From Sphingobacterium sp. UBA2700 (GTDB taxonomy: Bacteria; Bacteroidota; Bacteroidia; Sphingobacteriales; Sphingobacteriaceae), in contig DELI01000036.1 of NCBI GenBank assembly GCA_002354335.1, positions 1-64,000 of the forward strand: 64,000 nucleotides of DNA. Direction: 5' to 3'. Below the pieces are notes generated by a model. It was not told the DNA's origin, did not search any database, and saw nothing but the letters and a program-made list of their open reading frames with translations. The translations under genes and the position numbers were made by a program. Numbering within the stretch: position 1 is the first letter of the stretch; every line of letters starts with the position of its first letter. Below are positions 43,103 to 53,500 of the stretch, in pieces.

Positions 43103-43267
43103 ATCAATTTTTATTGTATTTCTATTAGCGGTCTTATTCGCTACATTGGGCACCCTAGCTTTTCATGCCAACTATTCGATATGTGCGTCATATCCTTTTG
43201 CTGCAAACTAGCGATGAAAGCTTGAGGGTGCTTTTTGTAGTTATCTTAATTAAAAACGAACCTATTA

Positions 43268-46200
43268 TTAAAATGTGAATCGCATGAACATACCGTACGT
43301 CCTGACGGGAAGCATGGCTGCATATTCAAAGGATCCGCCGTTTCTGTTATTATATGATCCGTCTGGATTTAAGTTGTAGGGTAAGCTTTTATAAACATAA
43401 CCTAAGTTCCTTCCAACAAATCCGATCTGCGCAGACTCCATGCGGAACCATCTTTTTGCTAGCTGGTTCGGCACAGTGTAGCCGACATTGATTTCGCGAA
43501 TGGCGATATAGCTATTTTCGAAGATGGAGCGCTCGCGCACGCCTGCTCGCTCATGGAATCCGGCGTAGTAGTCGCTCGCTGCCATTGGCTGCAATAGGTA
43601 TTCGCCATTGGCATCTTTTCCAATCAATTGCTGGGCTTCAGCGAAGCTGAGTCCGGATACGTCTTTGCCCAAAAGCTGAATATGTTCATCAAAAACACCC
43701 TGAGGGATAATCCCATCGAAACTCGACTTATAAACTGTCTGTTGTATTCCAGTTTCTGGGTCGATCTGTTGCACAGGAAGTTTTCGCTCAACTCCACCGA
43801 GCGCTTCTGAACGTCCAAATCGAGTTTCGGATAATACAGCTCGTTGATACAATAAAGCATGGGTACCAGAGTATATATCACCTCCCATTTTGAAATCTAA
43901 CAGCGCACCTACTTGTATGTTTTTGAAGGCTATTTTGTTATCAAAGCCGGCAATCCATTTGGCAGTGCTGTTTCCGATTTCTTTTGCCTCGCCCGATGGA
44001 ACGTATTCCATATGCGAGTTCAGCAGGGCTTCACCATTCCCATTTGTTTTAGCGGCATAGCCAGATAACAAAGTCCCGAAGTTTCCATTTACACTTCCGA
44101 CAAGACTCACGTCGTTTTGACTTCCTAATTGGGTCAAACTATTGGTCGACGAACTGTTGATCTCTAGGAATTTGTTTCTATTCGCAGCAAAGTTGATTGT
44201 ACTGGTCCATTGAAAATCTTTACTTCGAAACGGAACTGCCGTCAGTTGTAATTCCCATCCTCTGTTTCGCACTTTGGCGTGTACATCACGTAGAGGGCGA
44301 TTAAACTTATCTAATGGGCTCACAATATCGTATAAGTAGTTATCGATGGTTCTATTATACCAGGTGACATGGAAAGCGAGTCGGTTGGTGAACCAACTAA
44401 AGTCCGTACCTAGTTCATATTCTTTGGCATATTCATAGGAGAAGCCAGTTTGATAGTTTCTAAGACCCCATGATCCAGCGTTGGTATAATAAGGTTTATA
44501 TACCGTTTTTAAACCAGGGTAGGGAAGTTCGAGATCATCTGTAACGGCAGATTGATAATGAAATAAGCCCGTTACATTTCCACTATGTCCATAATTTGCT
44601 CTTACTTTGGCGAAGTCTAGTGCTTTTTCGGGCAAGTTCAGCCAGTTTTGTAATGCTGCAGTGTATAAGTAAGCAGCCCCTATGGTAGGATAAAGCTGGG
44701 TCAAACTTCCAAGTTTATCTAGGTTGCTAAGTGTCTTGATGTGGTCTACCCGTGTCCCCGCATTGATAAACAAATTCTGTCCATATTGATAGTTCAACAT
44801 CAAATGCGCAGCATGAATACTTTTAGTATTCGCATGTTTAATGTTGAAATCGCTTGCTAGCGTGAATGTCGCTGGATTCAGATATTGTGTGATTACTTCT
44901 TTTTCTGATCCGATCCTTAATCGATGTGGGTTGTTTGACATCGGTACATAGGACAATCCGCTGATCCCACCTTCGGTTTGCCAATAATCGTAGCCTAAGC
45001 TTGCTTGAATCTGATGTTGTGCGAAGACTTTATGGTAGTCTAATTCTGCTTTGGCCATCCAATCTTTGCTATATTCATTTGCGCTATTATTATAAGCGCG
45101 TTCTTGGTGATATAAGCTTTCATTACCTAACATGCGTTCGAAAAAGCCATTAGCATGCTCCTTCGTTTTAATGCCATAGTCGGCGTAGTTTGCTGCTAAT
45201 TTTATATCTAATTCTGGTAGTATATGCCAATCTGTATTAACAAACAAACGAATGCTTTCCGCTGTTTTTTTGGCTTGCTGGCCATACAAGTACCATGCTG
45301 TTTCGCTCTCCAAAGGATCGTTATTGCTTGCTGCTGCAAAATCAACAGGGTACTCAATAAACGTGCGTCCTAGGGATGCAAACTTTTGAGCACCAATGCT
45401 TGGCGCATTTCTTGCCACACTGTGATTATAAATTGCTCCAAGCTCGGTTTGTACTTTGCTTGACCAGGTTTGGATCCCTTTAAACATCAGGTTGTTTTTA
45501 TCTAAGGTGTTACGCTTGTAAGTTCCTTTGTTAAAGTCTGCCCCGTAGGATAGCCTTAGTTTCGTTTTCCCTTTGAAATAATTGATCGCTAATTGTCCAA
45601 TTTGTGAATTCGATTGTTCGAAAGAATCGTAATAATTATCGCTGGCGGTGGAGAGCCAGGCTAAGCGAGCGTCGTTAATTTGTTGGACATCATCGTTGCT
45701 AAGTAAGGACGGCATGCCATATACTTGTCCAATACTACCTCCTACATTAGCATCAATAGATAGACCTTGCTTCATATGATGCCCTTTGGTATTGATTTCA
45801 ATGACGCCATTCATTCCTCTCGAGCCATATTTTTGAGCGGCAGCTGCACTTTTTAAAACTTGAATGTTTTCAATATCATAGACATTCAGTTCTTTTAAGG
45901 TGTTTCCCCAATCTTGTCCTCCATATTGGTTGGCGCCTGAGGTCTCATTTTCGATAGGCATGCCATCCAAGATAAAAAGCGGCTGGTTGCCACCGACGAG
46001 AGATTTCATCCCACGAATTACCATGCCGCTTCCCGATGTGACACCACCTGCGGTAGCATTCATTTGTAATCCGGGTACTCGTCCGCGAAGGCTATTGATG
46101 GGATTCGCTTCGAAAGAGTTTATTAATTCAGCCCCATCAATCGTATTGGTTTCATAGACCTTGTCGTAGTTTTGATGAGCTAGGACATACACCTCGCTGA

Positions 46201-46504
46201 TCTTCTCAGATGATTTTGCAAGTTCAACGCGTAAGGCATCCGCTGTCTTAATCCACAGCGTCTTGGTCTCAAACCCTGCTTTTTTGAAGATCAAGCTGCA
46301 TGGGAGTTGCTTTACGCTAATTTGAAACCATCCTTTATTGTTACTGTTCCCAAGTAATTGATTGCTGATGTTCATAATCTGAACCTGGCTCAGCGGGTCG
46401 GCATTTTCATTCAGCACACGACCGGTTATCGTTTGCTGAGCCAAGGCATCGGTCAATAATAAAACTAGAAACAGGGGTATTGCAATGAAAATTTTTTTTA
46501 ACAT
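43268..46504 (-). CDS. SusC/RagA-type TonB-dependent receptor
   Basis: A 1078-aa outer membrane receptor: signal peptide ending DALAQ, an N-terminal carboxypeptidase-like repeat (TITGRVLNENADPLSQVQIM), then the plug with INSLRGRVPGLQMNATAGG, GMVIRGMKSLVGGNQPLFIL and AAAAQKYGSRGMNGVIEINT. The C-terminal end is TYGMFMRFTF. A SusD partner is missing. HmuY-like lipoproteins on both sides point to heme or iron-complex uptake rather than glycan uptake. Two lipoproteins and a dead subtilase share the operon. Confidence 0.9.
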   Translation of the reverse strand: MLKKIFIAIPLFLVLLLTDALAQQTITGRVLNENADPLSQVQIMNISNQLLGNSNNKGWFQISVKQLPCSLIFKKAGFETKTLWIKTADALRVELAKSSEKISEVYVLAHQNYDKVYETNTIDGAELINSFEANPINSLRGRVPGLQMNATAGGVTSGSGMVIRGMKSLVGGNQPLFILDGMPIENETSGANQYGGQDWGNTLKELNVYDIENIQVLKSAAAAQKYGSRGMNGVIEINTKGHHMKQGLSIDANVGGSIGQVYGMPSLLSNDDVQQINDARLAWLSTASDNYYDSFEQSNSQIGQLAINYFKGKTKLRLSYGADFNKGTYKRNTLDKNNLMFKGIQTWSSKVQTELGAIYNHSVARNAPSIGAQKFASLGRTFIEYPVDFAAASNNDPLESETAWYLYGQQAKKTAESIRLFVNTDWHILPELDIKLAANYADYGIKTKEHANGFFERMLGNESLYHQERAYNNSANEYSKDWMAKAELDYHKVFAQHQIQASLGYDYWQTEGGISGLSYVPMSNNPHRLRIGSEKEVITQYLNPATFTLASDFNIKHANTKSIHAAHLMLNYQYGQNLFINAGTRVDHIKTLSNLDKLGSLTQLYPTIGAAYLYTAALQNWLNLPEKALDFAKVRANYGHSGNVTGLFHYQSAVTDDLELPYPGLKTVYKPYYTNAGSWGLRNYQTGFSYEYAKEYELGTDFSWFTNRLAFHVTWYNRTIDNYLYDIVSPLDKFNRPLRDVHAKVRNRGWELQLTAVPFRSKDFQWTSTINFAANRNKFLEINSSSTNSLTQLGSQNDVSLVGSVNGNFGTLLSGYAAKTNGNGEALLNSHMEYVPSGEAKEIGNSTAKWIAGFDNKIAFKNIQVGALLDFKMGGDIYSGTHALLYQRAVLSETRFGRSEALGGVERKLPVQQIDPETGIQQTVYKSSFDGIIPQGVFDEHIQLLGKDVSGLSFAEAQQLIGKDANGEYLLQPMAASDYYAGFHERAGVRERSIFENSYIAIREINVGYTVPNQLAKRWFRMESAQIGFVGRNLGYVYKSLPYNLNPDGSYNNRNGGSFEYAAMLPVRTYGMFMRFTF

Positions 46505-46514
46505 GATAAAGTTG

Positions 46515-47300
46515 TTATTCAGTGTACAGGAAGTGTCGTTGGGATTTTAGCTCCCCATGACTATTACTTGAGGTCGGAACATCATATTTGATGTGATCAT
46601 AACGATAGCTGATATCCTCTACAAGTGGTTTCTCTACACTATTGCTAATATTAGTTGCATTTTGATAAACCCTCATTAGGTTTCTCCCAGTCTTCAGGCT
46701 CGCTATTTCTTTGAATACCTGTTGTAAGGGATAAACTAATAATATGGGTAACATCGTATCCTCATTGTGGATGTATGGATTAGCATATTGATCGTAACGG
46801 AATTCGTATCCTATCTTTTTAGGCAAAAGCGTTGCACGCACGACTGCGCCATTTCCGTCAGTAAATAAGTTGAGTGTATCGATCTGCGTTGGTTTCGGTC
46901 CAGGGACGATCATGCGCGTTGTCTGAATAATCTGTATCTGATTTGGAAGGTATTTAAGCAGGGTGTTGCTTAGTTCGGGTCCGGATACTGCGGTCAATCG
47001 ATTCTGTTCATCATAAGACGCTTGATATTCATTAAAGGATTTCACCTTGTCAGATCCATTATCATAAGATAACTCAAAGATGTCCGTTCCGTTGTAGACG
47101 ACTTGTTTTAATCTTTTTTGCCCATCGTAGGTGTAACGTTCGAATAATTCGTTGTTTTCAGATCTAACTTCTTGTAATCTGAACTCCTTGCTGATGTTTA
47201 AGCGGTCATGCTGTTCGAAAGTAACCTGTTTATTGCACGATGTTAAACAGATAATCGACATCATCCATACGGATGCGCGTAGATATATGGTAGTTCTCAT
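46515..47300 (-). CDS. Lipoprotein of unknown function (beta-rich)
   Basis: A 261-aa lipoprotein (CLTSC). The core has RYTYDGQKRLKQVVYNG and FRYDQYANPYIHNEDT, short YD-type beta repeats of the sort seen in DUF4595-like and RHS-like lipoproteins. It lies between the TonB receptor and another lipoprotein with gaps of 10 and 3 bp. A surface helper for uptake is possible. No active site visible. Confidence 0.75.
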   Translation of the reverse strand: MRTTIYLRASVWMMSIICLTSCNKQVTFEQHDRLNISKEFRLQEVRSENNELFERYTYDGQKRLKQVVYNGTDIFELSYDNGSDKVKSFNEYQASYDEQNRLTAVSGPELSNTLLKYLPNQIQIIQTTRMIVPGPKPTQIDTLNLFTDGNGAVVRATLLPKKIGYEFRYDQYANPYIHNEDTMLPILLVYPLQQVFKEIASLKTGRNLMRVYQNATNISNSVEKPLVEDISYRYDHIKYDVPTSSNSHGELKSQRHFLYTE

Positions 47301-47303
47301 AGC

Positions 47304-48062
47304 TTATTCGTCCCTATAATTAATTTTAACTTGCTCGAAATCGGCGTTTACAGCATCGTACATGGCCATGTCGATTGGAAATCCGAGTTTATTGTACTTC
47401 ACATGGAAATCATCAAATTTGCGTTTAGTACCGTCGGTCTTACTCGATACAGGGATTTGTATGCTATCTTTTAGACTATTACGATTCAGGAACTTTAAGT
47501 GGTCCATGATTTCAATTGTACTTCCTGATCCCATGTGTCCAGAGCCGGACCAGCCGATTTTCTTCCCTGCTATGGCTAAGGCAAGTTCGCCACCCGGAAC
47601 TGTAAGTAGTTTATTTTCGCGTTCCGGCCATTGATATTTTATGTTTTTATCAGCCTTGGCTACGGTATTGTAATCTTTGGCTAAAATGACTCCTACTTTG
47701 AAGCCTCGTGTGTTGTAGGTAGAAAGGGAGTCTGGTAAGTTGCTTTTATTCTTCGCGTCATAATGAGCTTCAGCGATTAGTTGAAGTTGACTGATGTTCG
47801 CATGGCGCTCACCGCGGTAGATCTTTGTTACCTGATATTGATCGTTGTATTGGAAGCTATACTTGATCATATATAGATTTTCAAGATCCAATACATAATC
47901 AACTACGGTTTGCTTCTGCTTAAGATGCTTGATGTTGACTTCGCTATCTTTTTGGCAAGAACTTAAGGAGAATGCCGCAAGAAGGAATGCCATGCCCGCG
48001 CTGATCATCTTTTTATGCTTTGGCTTTGCCAAAGGATTTGAAGTTCTATTTGGCTTGTTCAT
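47304..48062 (-). CDS. Lipoprotein of unknown function
   Basis: A 252-aa lipoprotein from the ATG at 48062, giving the signal MAFLLAAFSLSSC. The ORF is open further upstream, but that part overlaps the subtilase-like gene too much. It contains KYSFQYNDQYQVTKIYRG, IKYQWPERENKLLTVPGGE and KYNKLGFPIDMAMYDA. It resembles the next lipoprotein in its YNDQYQVTKIY-type repeat, so they may be related DUF4595-type proteins. The overlap with the upstream gene is 17 bp. Confidence 0.72.
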   Translation of the reverse strand: MNKPNRTSNPLAKPKHKKMISAGMAFLLAAFSLSSCQKDSEVNIKHLKQKQTVVDYVLDLENLYMIKYSFQYNDQYQVTKIYRGERHANISQLQLIAEAHYDAKNKSNLPDSLSTYNTRGFKVGVILAKDYNTVAKADKNIKYQWPERENKLLTVPGGELALAIAGKKIGWSGSGHMGSGSTIEIMDHLKFLNRNSLKDSIQIPVSSKTDGTKRKFDDFHVKYNKLGFPIDMAMYDAVNADFEQVKINYRDE

Positions 48063-49497
48063 ATGCTTTTTTAAAATTTGGTATTCCATATCCCATTTTG
48101 TTGTCTGGATTATCGCTTTGACTGGCCGTTTGTTGCAACAGTTCTTTGATTTCTTTTGCATTTTTAGTTGGCAAAGCTTCCCATAGGCAGGCAATCAAGC
48201 CCGCAAGAATAGGGGGCGTGTTTGAAGTGCTATAAGAGTCGCCCCATCCATAAATGACTGGTATTTCCTGTGCCAATACAGCTAATTCAGGCTTTATCCT
48301 TCCGTCAGCAGTGGGTTTATTTAGGACATTCCACAAGGGTTTATTTCGCTTGTTGATATTGCCGGCAGTGATAATGTGCTTGGCATCTGCTGGAGGGAGT
48401 ACGAAGGTGATGCCATTGGATTCCTGAGGAAACATCTGAACTGTCAGAATTCCTTTTTTGAAAGCTTGATCAGCTACCTTACTGCTGATAGAATTCCCAT
48501 CAGCTTGTTCAGCTTTCAAATCAAATTGTGGCTGATTGAATTTAACGCCATATACACAGGATGAACTGATGATGTCAACACCCAAGCTATCGGCGCGTTC
48601 AACGCCAGCGACCCAACTGGTTTCATAAAAAGGCTCTTGACTTCCGTTCTGATCTGTACGTAGCAGGATGTAATCTGCTTTCGGCGATAAGCCTACGAAC
48701 TTTTGCGGATTGATGGCTCCGAGCATCGCTAAGAGGTTGTTCCCATTGGTTGTCGTTGTACTGATATCGCTGAGGTTATAAAGCAAATCATAGCTGTCTT
48801 TGATTTTATTCTCTGATAATAAATGAAGGAGTTCTGGTTTCTCGTCTAAGTAGCCAAAACCCTCGCTAAGTATGGCGATGGTTTTTCCTTTGCCATAGAA
48901 CTGCTTCTCGTGCAATATGTTGGCTTCGTATTGTTGCAATAAACCATAAGTTTTGCCGTAATTGACAGCATTTACGTTTAATGTGTCTAAGGTGTTGCTG
49001 GACGCAATCGCAGTAAAGGTCGTTTCATTTTTAATTGGGGGTACAACAGGCTCCTGGTAAGGGAGATGCACACCAATTGGTTTTATAGACGATACGAAGG
49101 ATAGTGATTTAATCTTTTCTAAGTTGTCTTTGTGCTCTGGTAAATGAATAACGGCATAGTTCAACCATTTTGAGCTGTTTAACAGTTTTCCCTCGCTTAC
49201 TTTCAATAGTTCGTTCAGGTACTTGCTGCTGAGGGGTAAGTCTGTAGAGTCTATAGCAATCTGTTGAGACTTTCGACGTTGTATTGCTTTCTCACTAAGG
49301 TATTGAGATGGATTTTGAAGCGTGAATTTACCATCGTTTTTATCTTTGAAATAAACAATAAGGGCTTCTTTATAAGTTGCTTCTGCTGGTTTTTGATCGA
49401 TGTAAGTACCATATGGTGAAATATCCTTACGGCATGCGATAAGTTGTGCTAGCAGGCACAGACTTAAAACAATACACCAGTTTCTTTTAAATTTCAT
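48046..49497 (-). CDS. Catalytically dead subtilase-like lipoprotein
   Basis: A 483-aa lipoprotein (LIAC) with the fold of a Bacteroidota S8 peptidase: prodomain-like region (about 40-140) and peptidase domain from about 200. The Asp of IAVLDAGF is a Ser (IAILSEGF, residue 211). The His of HGT is Asn (TNGNNLLAMLG, Asn251). The Asn of the SAGN-type oxyanion segment is not in place (VQMFPQESN). Only the Ser region is left (YSTSNTPPILAG, Ser425). The rest of the fold is conserved (GVDIISSSCVYG, GYGIPNFKKAYE). So it is most likely a binding protein or chaperone inside the HmuY-TonB operon. Confidence 0.85.
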   Translation of the reverse strand: MKFKRNWCIVLSLCLLAQLIACRKDISPYGTYIDQKPAEATYKEALIVYFKDKNDGKFTLQNPSQYLSEKAIQRRKSQQIAIDSTDLPLSSKYLNELLKVSEGKLLNSSKWLNYAVIHLPEHKDNLEKIKSLSFVSSIKPIGVHLPYQEPVVPPIKNETTFTAIASSNTLDTLNVNAVNYGKTYGLLQQYEANILHEKQFYGKGKTIAILSEGFGYLDEKPELLHLLSENKIKDSYDLLYNLSDISTTTTNGNNLLAMLGAINPQKFVGLSPKADYILLRTDQNGSQEPFYETSWVAGVERADSLGVDIISSSCVYGVKFNQPQFDLKAEQADGNSISSKVADQAFKKGILTVQMFPQESNGITFVLPPADAKHIITAGNINKRNKPLWNVLNKPTADGRIKPELAVLAQEIPVIYGWGDSYSTSNTPPILAGLIACLWEALPTKNAKEIKELLQQTASQSDNPDNKMGYGIPNFKKAYEQAK

Positions 49498-49520
49498 ATG
49501 ATTGGTTTGTTGTAAGTAGA

Positions 49521-50147
49521 TTAATGGAATCTTTGTCCCTTCTCTATGTATTGATATCGGAAGGTGAAGAATCCTGCACGGGTGCTGATGGATTCGTAAG
49601 TTTCACCCTTCAGATTGGGCATATCACGATAGAAACTTAAGATCTGTAGTTTTACAAATCCTTTTTTATCGGCAGTTTGAATAAACATCGTCTTTTCAGG
49701 ATAGGGCATGTAGAAATTGTTTTCGTCCATATAATACCATGTTTTTCCGCCGCTGCGATAGCCCAATGCGAAGTCGGTTCTGCCATCGTCTTGTTTTAAA
49801 TCGCTTAAGTTTGGGATATCTTTGATGTTTTGGTAAGCTGTATGCACAATGATCGCTTTTGCATTTCCGGTGCGAACAGGGTTTAACATGGTTCCACCAT
49901 TAATCTTCAGTTGTGCATGTTCGAAGCAAATGTCCCAGTTATCAGCTCCAGGCTTCTTAACCACTTCGCCTGTACTAAACTTAAAGTAGGGCTTAGTCAT
50001 ATAGTCCGCCTTAAGATTTCTGATGACTATTTCCCCTTGAATGGGATCAGGAGGAACTGTTGGTTTGTCTTCCTTTTTGCATGAACCAAAGAGGAGGAGA
50101 CAGCATAGAAAGGCTTTGGAAAGCCTCGATAGATAGTAAATGCTCAT
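49521..50147 (-). CDS. HmuY-like lipoprotein, first gene of the operon
   Basis: A 208-aa lipoprotein (LLFGSCKKED). It contains EIVIRNLKADYMTKPYFKF, ADNWDICFEHAQLKINGG, TWYYMDENNFYMPYPE and FVKLQILSFYRDMP, the HmuY-type pattern (WDI-x-F, K-Q-I-S-Y end block). It is a distant paralogue of the gene at 42524-43102. First in the run, it starts 28 bp after its predicted -7 element. Ligand is probably heme or a heme-like chelate, by family only. Confidence 0.8.
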   Translation of the reverse strand: MSIYYLSRLSKAFLCCLLLFGSCKKEDKPTVPPDPIQGEIVIRNLKADYMTKPYFKFSTGEVVKKPGADNWDICFEHAQLKINGGTMLNPVRTGNAKAIIVHTAYQNIKDIPNLSDLKQDDGRTDFALGYRSGGKTWYYMDENNFYMPYPEKTMFIQTADKKGFVKLQILSFYRDMPNLKGETYESISTRAGFFTFRYQYIEKGQRFH

Positions 50148-50178
50148 CTTTCTTGTTTGTAATGATTCTAAATTACCG

Positions 50179-50241
50179 CAAATGTACGTCGAGCGAAAAA
50201 ATATCTACCTATGCATAATGGCATTTAGGTTATGCGTAATG
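50179..50241 (-). promoter_or_regulatory. Promoter and direct repeats upstream of the HmuY-TonB operon
   Basis: On the minus strand TACATTTG (50179-50186) fits TAnnTTTG. Upstream are the direct repeats ATGCATAATG (50211-50220) and ATGCGTAATG (50232-50241), 21 bp apart, that is, two helical turns. Their place at about -36 to -66 suits an AraC-type activator. No -33 TTTG is seen. Confidence 0.5.
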
Positions 50242-50309
50242 ATATATCGATTTCAAAAGAAATAGGGACGTCGTTATTTTAATCATTAGTTTAATATTCT
50301 TCTACAAGA

Positions 50310-50409
50310 TTTAAAACTATTCTAATAAGGGTTTGTCAGCACTTAGATTGCGGGCAATGAAACAATAGATAAGTTTTAAGTTGCTAAAAGAGAATTTTAA
50401 AACTATTCT
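50310..50409 (+). promoter_or_regulatory. Duplicated 14-bp block upstream of the hybrid kinase
   Basis: TTTAAAACTATTCT occurs at 50310-50323 and 50396-50409. Both copies are followed within 10 bp by a TTTG. It may be a duplicated promoter or operator of the kinase operon. The rest of this gap holds only the divergent promoter of the HmuY-type gene. Confidence 0.35.
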
Positions 50410-50500
50410 GCAAGTTTGGCTGTTTTAATCAAAAATACACTATTGTGCCGCGATATATAGCTATCTTGTGGCGCATTAATTACTACCTATAGAAAGCAAC

Positions 50501-53500
50501 ATGAAGTCTCAGTGTACTCCGGCAAATGAGTCAGAGCGCTTGGATATGTTATACTCTTTCGGCTTAATGGGTCTTGGCAAAATGCCAGAACTCAATGTTT
50601 TTGCCGAATTGGCTTGCAAGATAACTGCATGTCCATCTTCCATCATAGCGATAATGGAAGAAGATATACAACGTATTCAAAGCTGTTTTGGCATTAACTT
50701 AGAAACTGTAGAAAGGAGGAATACCGTCTGTCAATATACCATGATGAGCGAAGTGCCGCTCATGATTGAAGACACTTTCCAAGATCCTCGGACGAAAGAT
50801 AATCCATTAATTCAAGCTTCTGGAATACGTTTTTATGCCGGCGTCCCACTTTTAGACGATCGAGGCTTGGCTCTCGGAACTTTGTGCGTTATAGATTTTG
50901 TTAGCAAAACTATTTCCGAGGAGCAGCTTTCGGAACTTGCAAAGTTAGGGGAGGCGATTGTTTCGATACTCTTAGCTAAGCGTAAATCCACGCAGGCCAA
51001 CTATTTCAAACAAATACTAGCGGTCACACAAAATATGATCTGTGTTTTGGATGACAACTTTCTTATCAAAGAAATAAATCCGGCTTTTTCTGAATTAATG
51101 GCATTTTCAGCACGTGAAGCAGTGGGACAGAGTTTTTTAGAGGTATTACAGGCTAATGATGCTATTCGAGAGGCGCTGCGGACTACGGTAGAAACTGGGA
51201 AAGAAGTACAAGTACAGACGCGAACCGAAACCCCAACAGAGGAAGAAACTTTCATCAATTGGAATCTTAAATATAATCCAGATAGTAAAGAGGTCTTTGC
51301 ATTTGGTCGTGATATCAGTAAAGAAAATGCCGAGAAGGTGAAACTGTTGGTTTCTGAGCGTCGGTTCAGAAATTTCTTCGAAAACGGGATTGGTCTGATG
51401 AGTATGCACGATCTAGACGGCAATATTCTTCGAGTCAATGAAATGGGAAGAAATGTCCTAGGTTATTCTGCAGATGAAGTTCAAGGGCTTAACCTCGTTG
51501 ATTTAGTACCTTTAGAAAACCGATCGCTCATTAAGCCATATCTGGAACGGATAAAGCATAAGGGTGAAGATAGTGGAATGATGGTGCTTTGTCGGAAAGA
51601 TGGCGAGTGGATTTATTGGTTGTATAATAATATCTTGGAGATAGATGCCGATGGCAGTGCGTATGTTGTGAGTTCAGCTTTGAATATGAACGAGCGCATC
51701 ATGCTAGAGAAAGATCTTCAGCATACCAAACAAATTCTAGAGCAAAGTAGTCAAGTTGCGCAAGTTGGGGGTTGGGAAGTTGATCTTGCTAAGAATGAAA
51801 TTTATTGGTCGGGCCCGACGCGCGATATTCATGGTGTATCAGATGATTTTAATCCCACGCTTGAGAATGTTTTCTCGTTCTTCGACGATGAAGATAGCGA
51901 AATGATAGCGGAGCTCTTTACATCGGCTGTTTTATCTGGTCAACCTTATGATATCGAAACCCGACTTCAAAAAGCAACGGGCGAACAGATCTGGATTCGA
52001 ATTAAGGGAGTCCCTGAGATGGAAGACGGGAGATGTACGCGGGTTTTCGGGATTATACAAGATGTTGATGAAGCAAAGCGCCTGTATCTGGAGCTGGAGC
52101 GTAAAGAATCAATGTTGCAAACGTTCGTTGATTATGTGCCGGCCTCTGTAGCGATGTTTGATCAGGATTTGAATTATCTAACCATTAGTAAGCAGTGGAA
52201 GGAAGAATTCCATTATGTAGAAAATCACGTGCCTAATCGAAATCTTTACGATGTGTTTCCCAATATTCCCGAACGGCGAAAGGAAATATATCGTAACGCA
52301 TTGGAAGGAATTCCTTACAAGAATACTGACGAGATCGTTATGCGCGAAGAATATGAACATGCGCAACACTATAATTGGGAAGTAAGACCCTGGAGACTAC
52401 CTGATGGAACCATTGGAGGGATCATCATCTTCTCGCAAAATATCTCCGAATTAGTCGCTAAAAATGAAGAGCTTAAAAATGCCAAAAAGCTAGCCGATAT
52501 TGGGAGCAAGGCCAAGTCGGAGTTTTTAGCGAATATGAGCCATGAGATTCGTACGCCTTTGAACGGAGTTATCGGATTTTCCGATCTGTTATTGAAGACT
52601 CCACTAAACGACCTTCAAAAGCAATATTTGAAATATGTTAATGAGTCAGGAAATAATCTATTATCGATTATCAACGACATATTGGATTTCTCAAAAATTG
52701 AATCCGGTAAATTAGAATTCTATATCGATCATTACAATCCTTATGAACTCGTCAATCAGGTTATTCATGTTATTCTATATCAGGCACAGAATAAGGGCAT
52801 CGAGCTGCTTTTAAACATCGAGCAGGGGCTACCTGATCTGATCTATATTGATGAGTCAAGAATTAAGCAGGTTTTAATTAATCTCTTAGGCAATGCCGTG
52901 AAATTTACCGAGACGGGGGAGATTGAGCTTCGCGTCGAAAGAACCAACATTGAGCAGGATAAAGTGAGACTTCGATTCTCTGTCCGCGATACGGGGATTG
53001 GTATATCTGAAGAAAAACAGCATCGTATTTTCGATGCCTTTACGCAAGAGGATAGCTCGGTCAGCAAGCGTTTCGGTGGTACCGGGCTGGGTCTGACTAT
53101 TTCAAATAATATTTTGCGCTACATGGGCAGTGAGCTTTCGCTTGTCAGCAAAGTCGATGAAGGATCGACCTTCTCTTTTGAAATTGAAGTGCCCTATGAA
53201 TATACCGAAGAACAGAATGATGACCTTTCGGTTGAGACAGTACTTATTGTTGATGATAATGTAAATAATCGTGTAATCCTGGAGCATATGCTCGCCTATA
53301 AGGGCGTAGCGACAACTTCTGTGGGGAATGGATTTGAAGCTATACAGCTATATCTCGACGGGAAACGGTTTGATGCTATTTTAATGGATTACCGCATGCC
53401 GATCTTGAATGGTTTAGAAACCATCGCGAAAATCAAAGAATTCTTGCTCCAACAAGGTGAGCCTATTCCACTTTTTGTGTCGCATTGCTCCTCGGAAGAC

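Noticed and set aside
43150..43231. Inverted repeat between the TonB receptor and the downstream HmuY-like gene (CACCCT...AGGGTG)
   Set aside because: The loop is over 40 nt with imperfect arms and no T-run, too weak to call as a terminator.
51001..51438. A 145-codon minus-strand ORF
   Set aside because: Lies wholly inside the PAS region of the hybrid kinase; low complexity, shadow frame.
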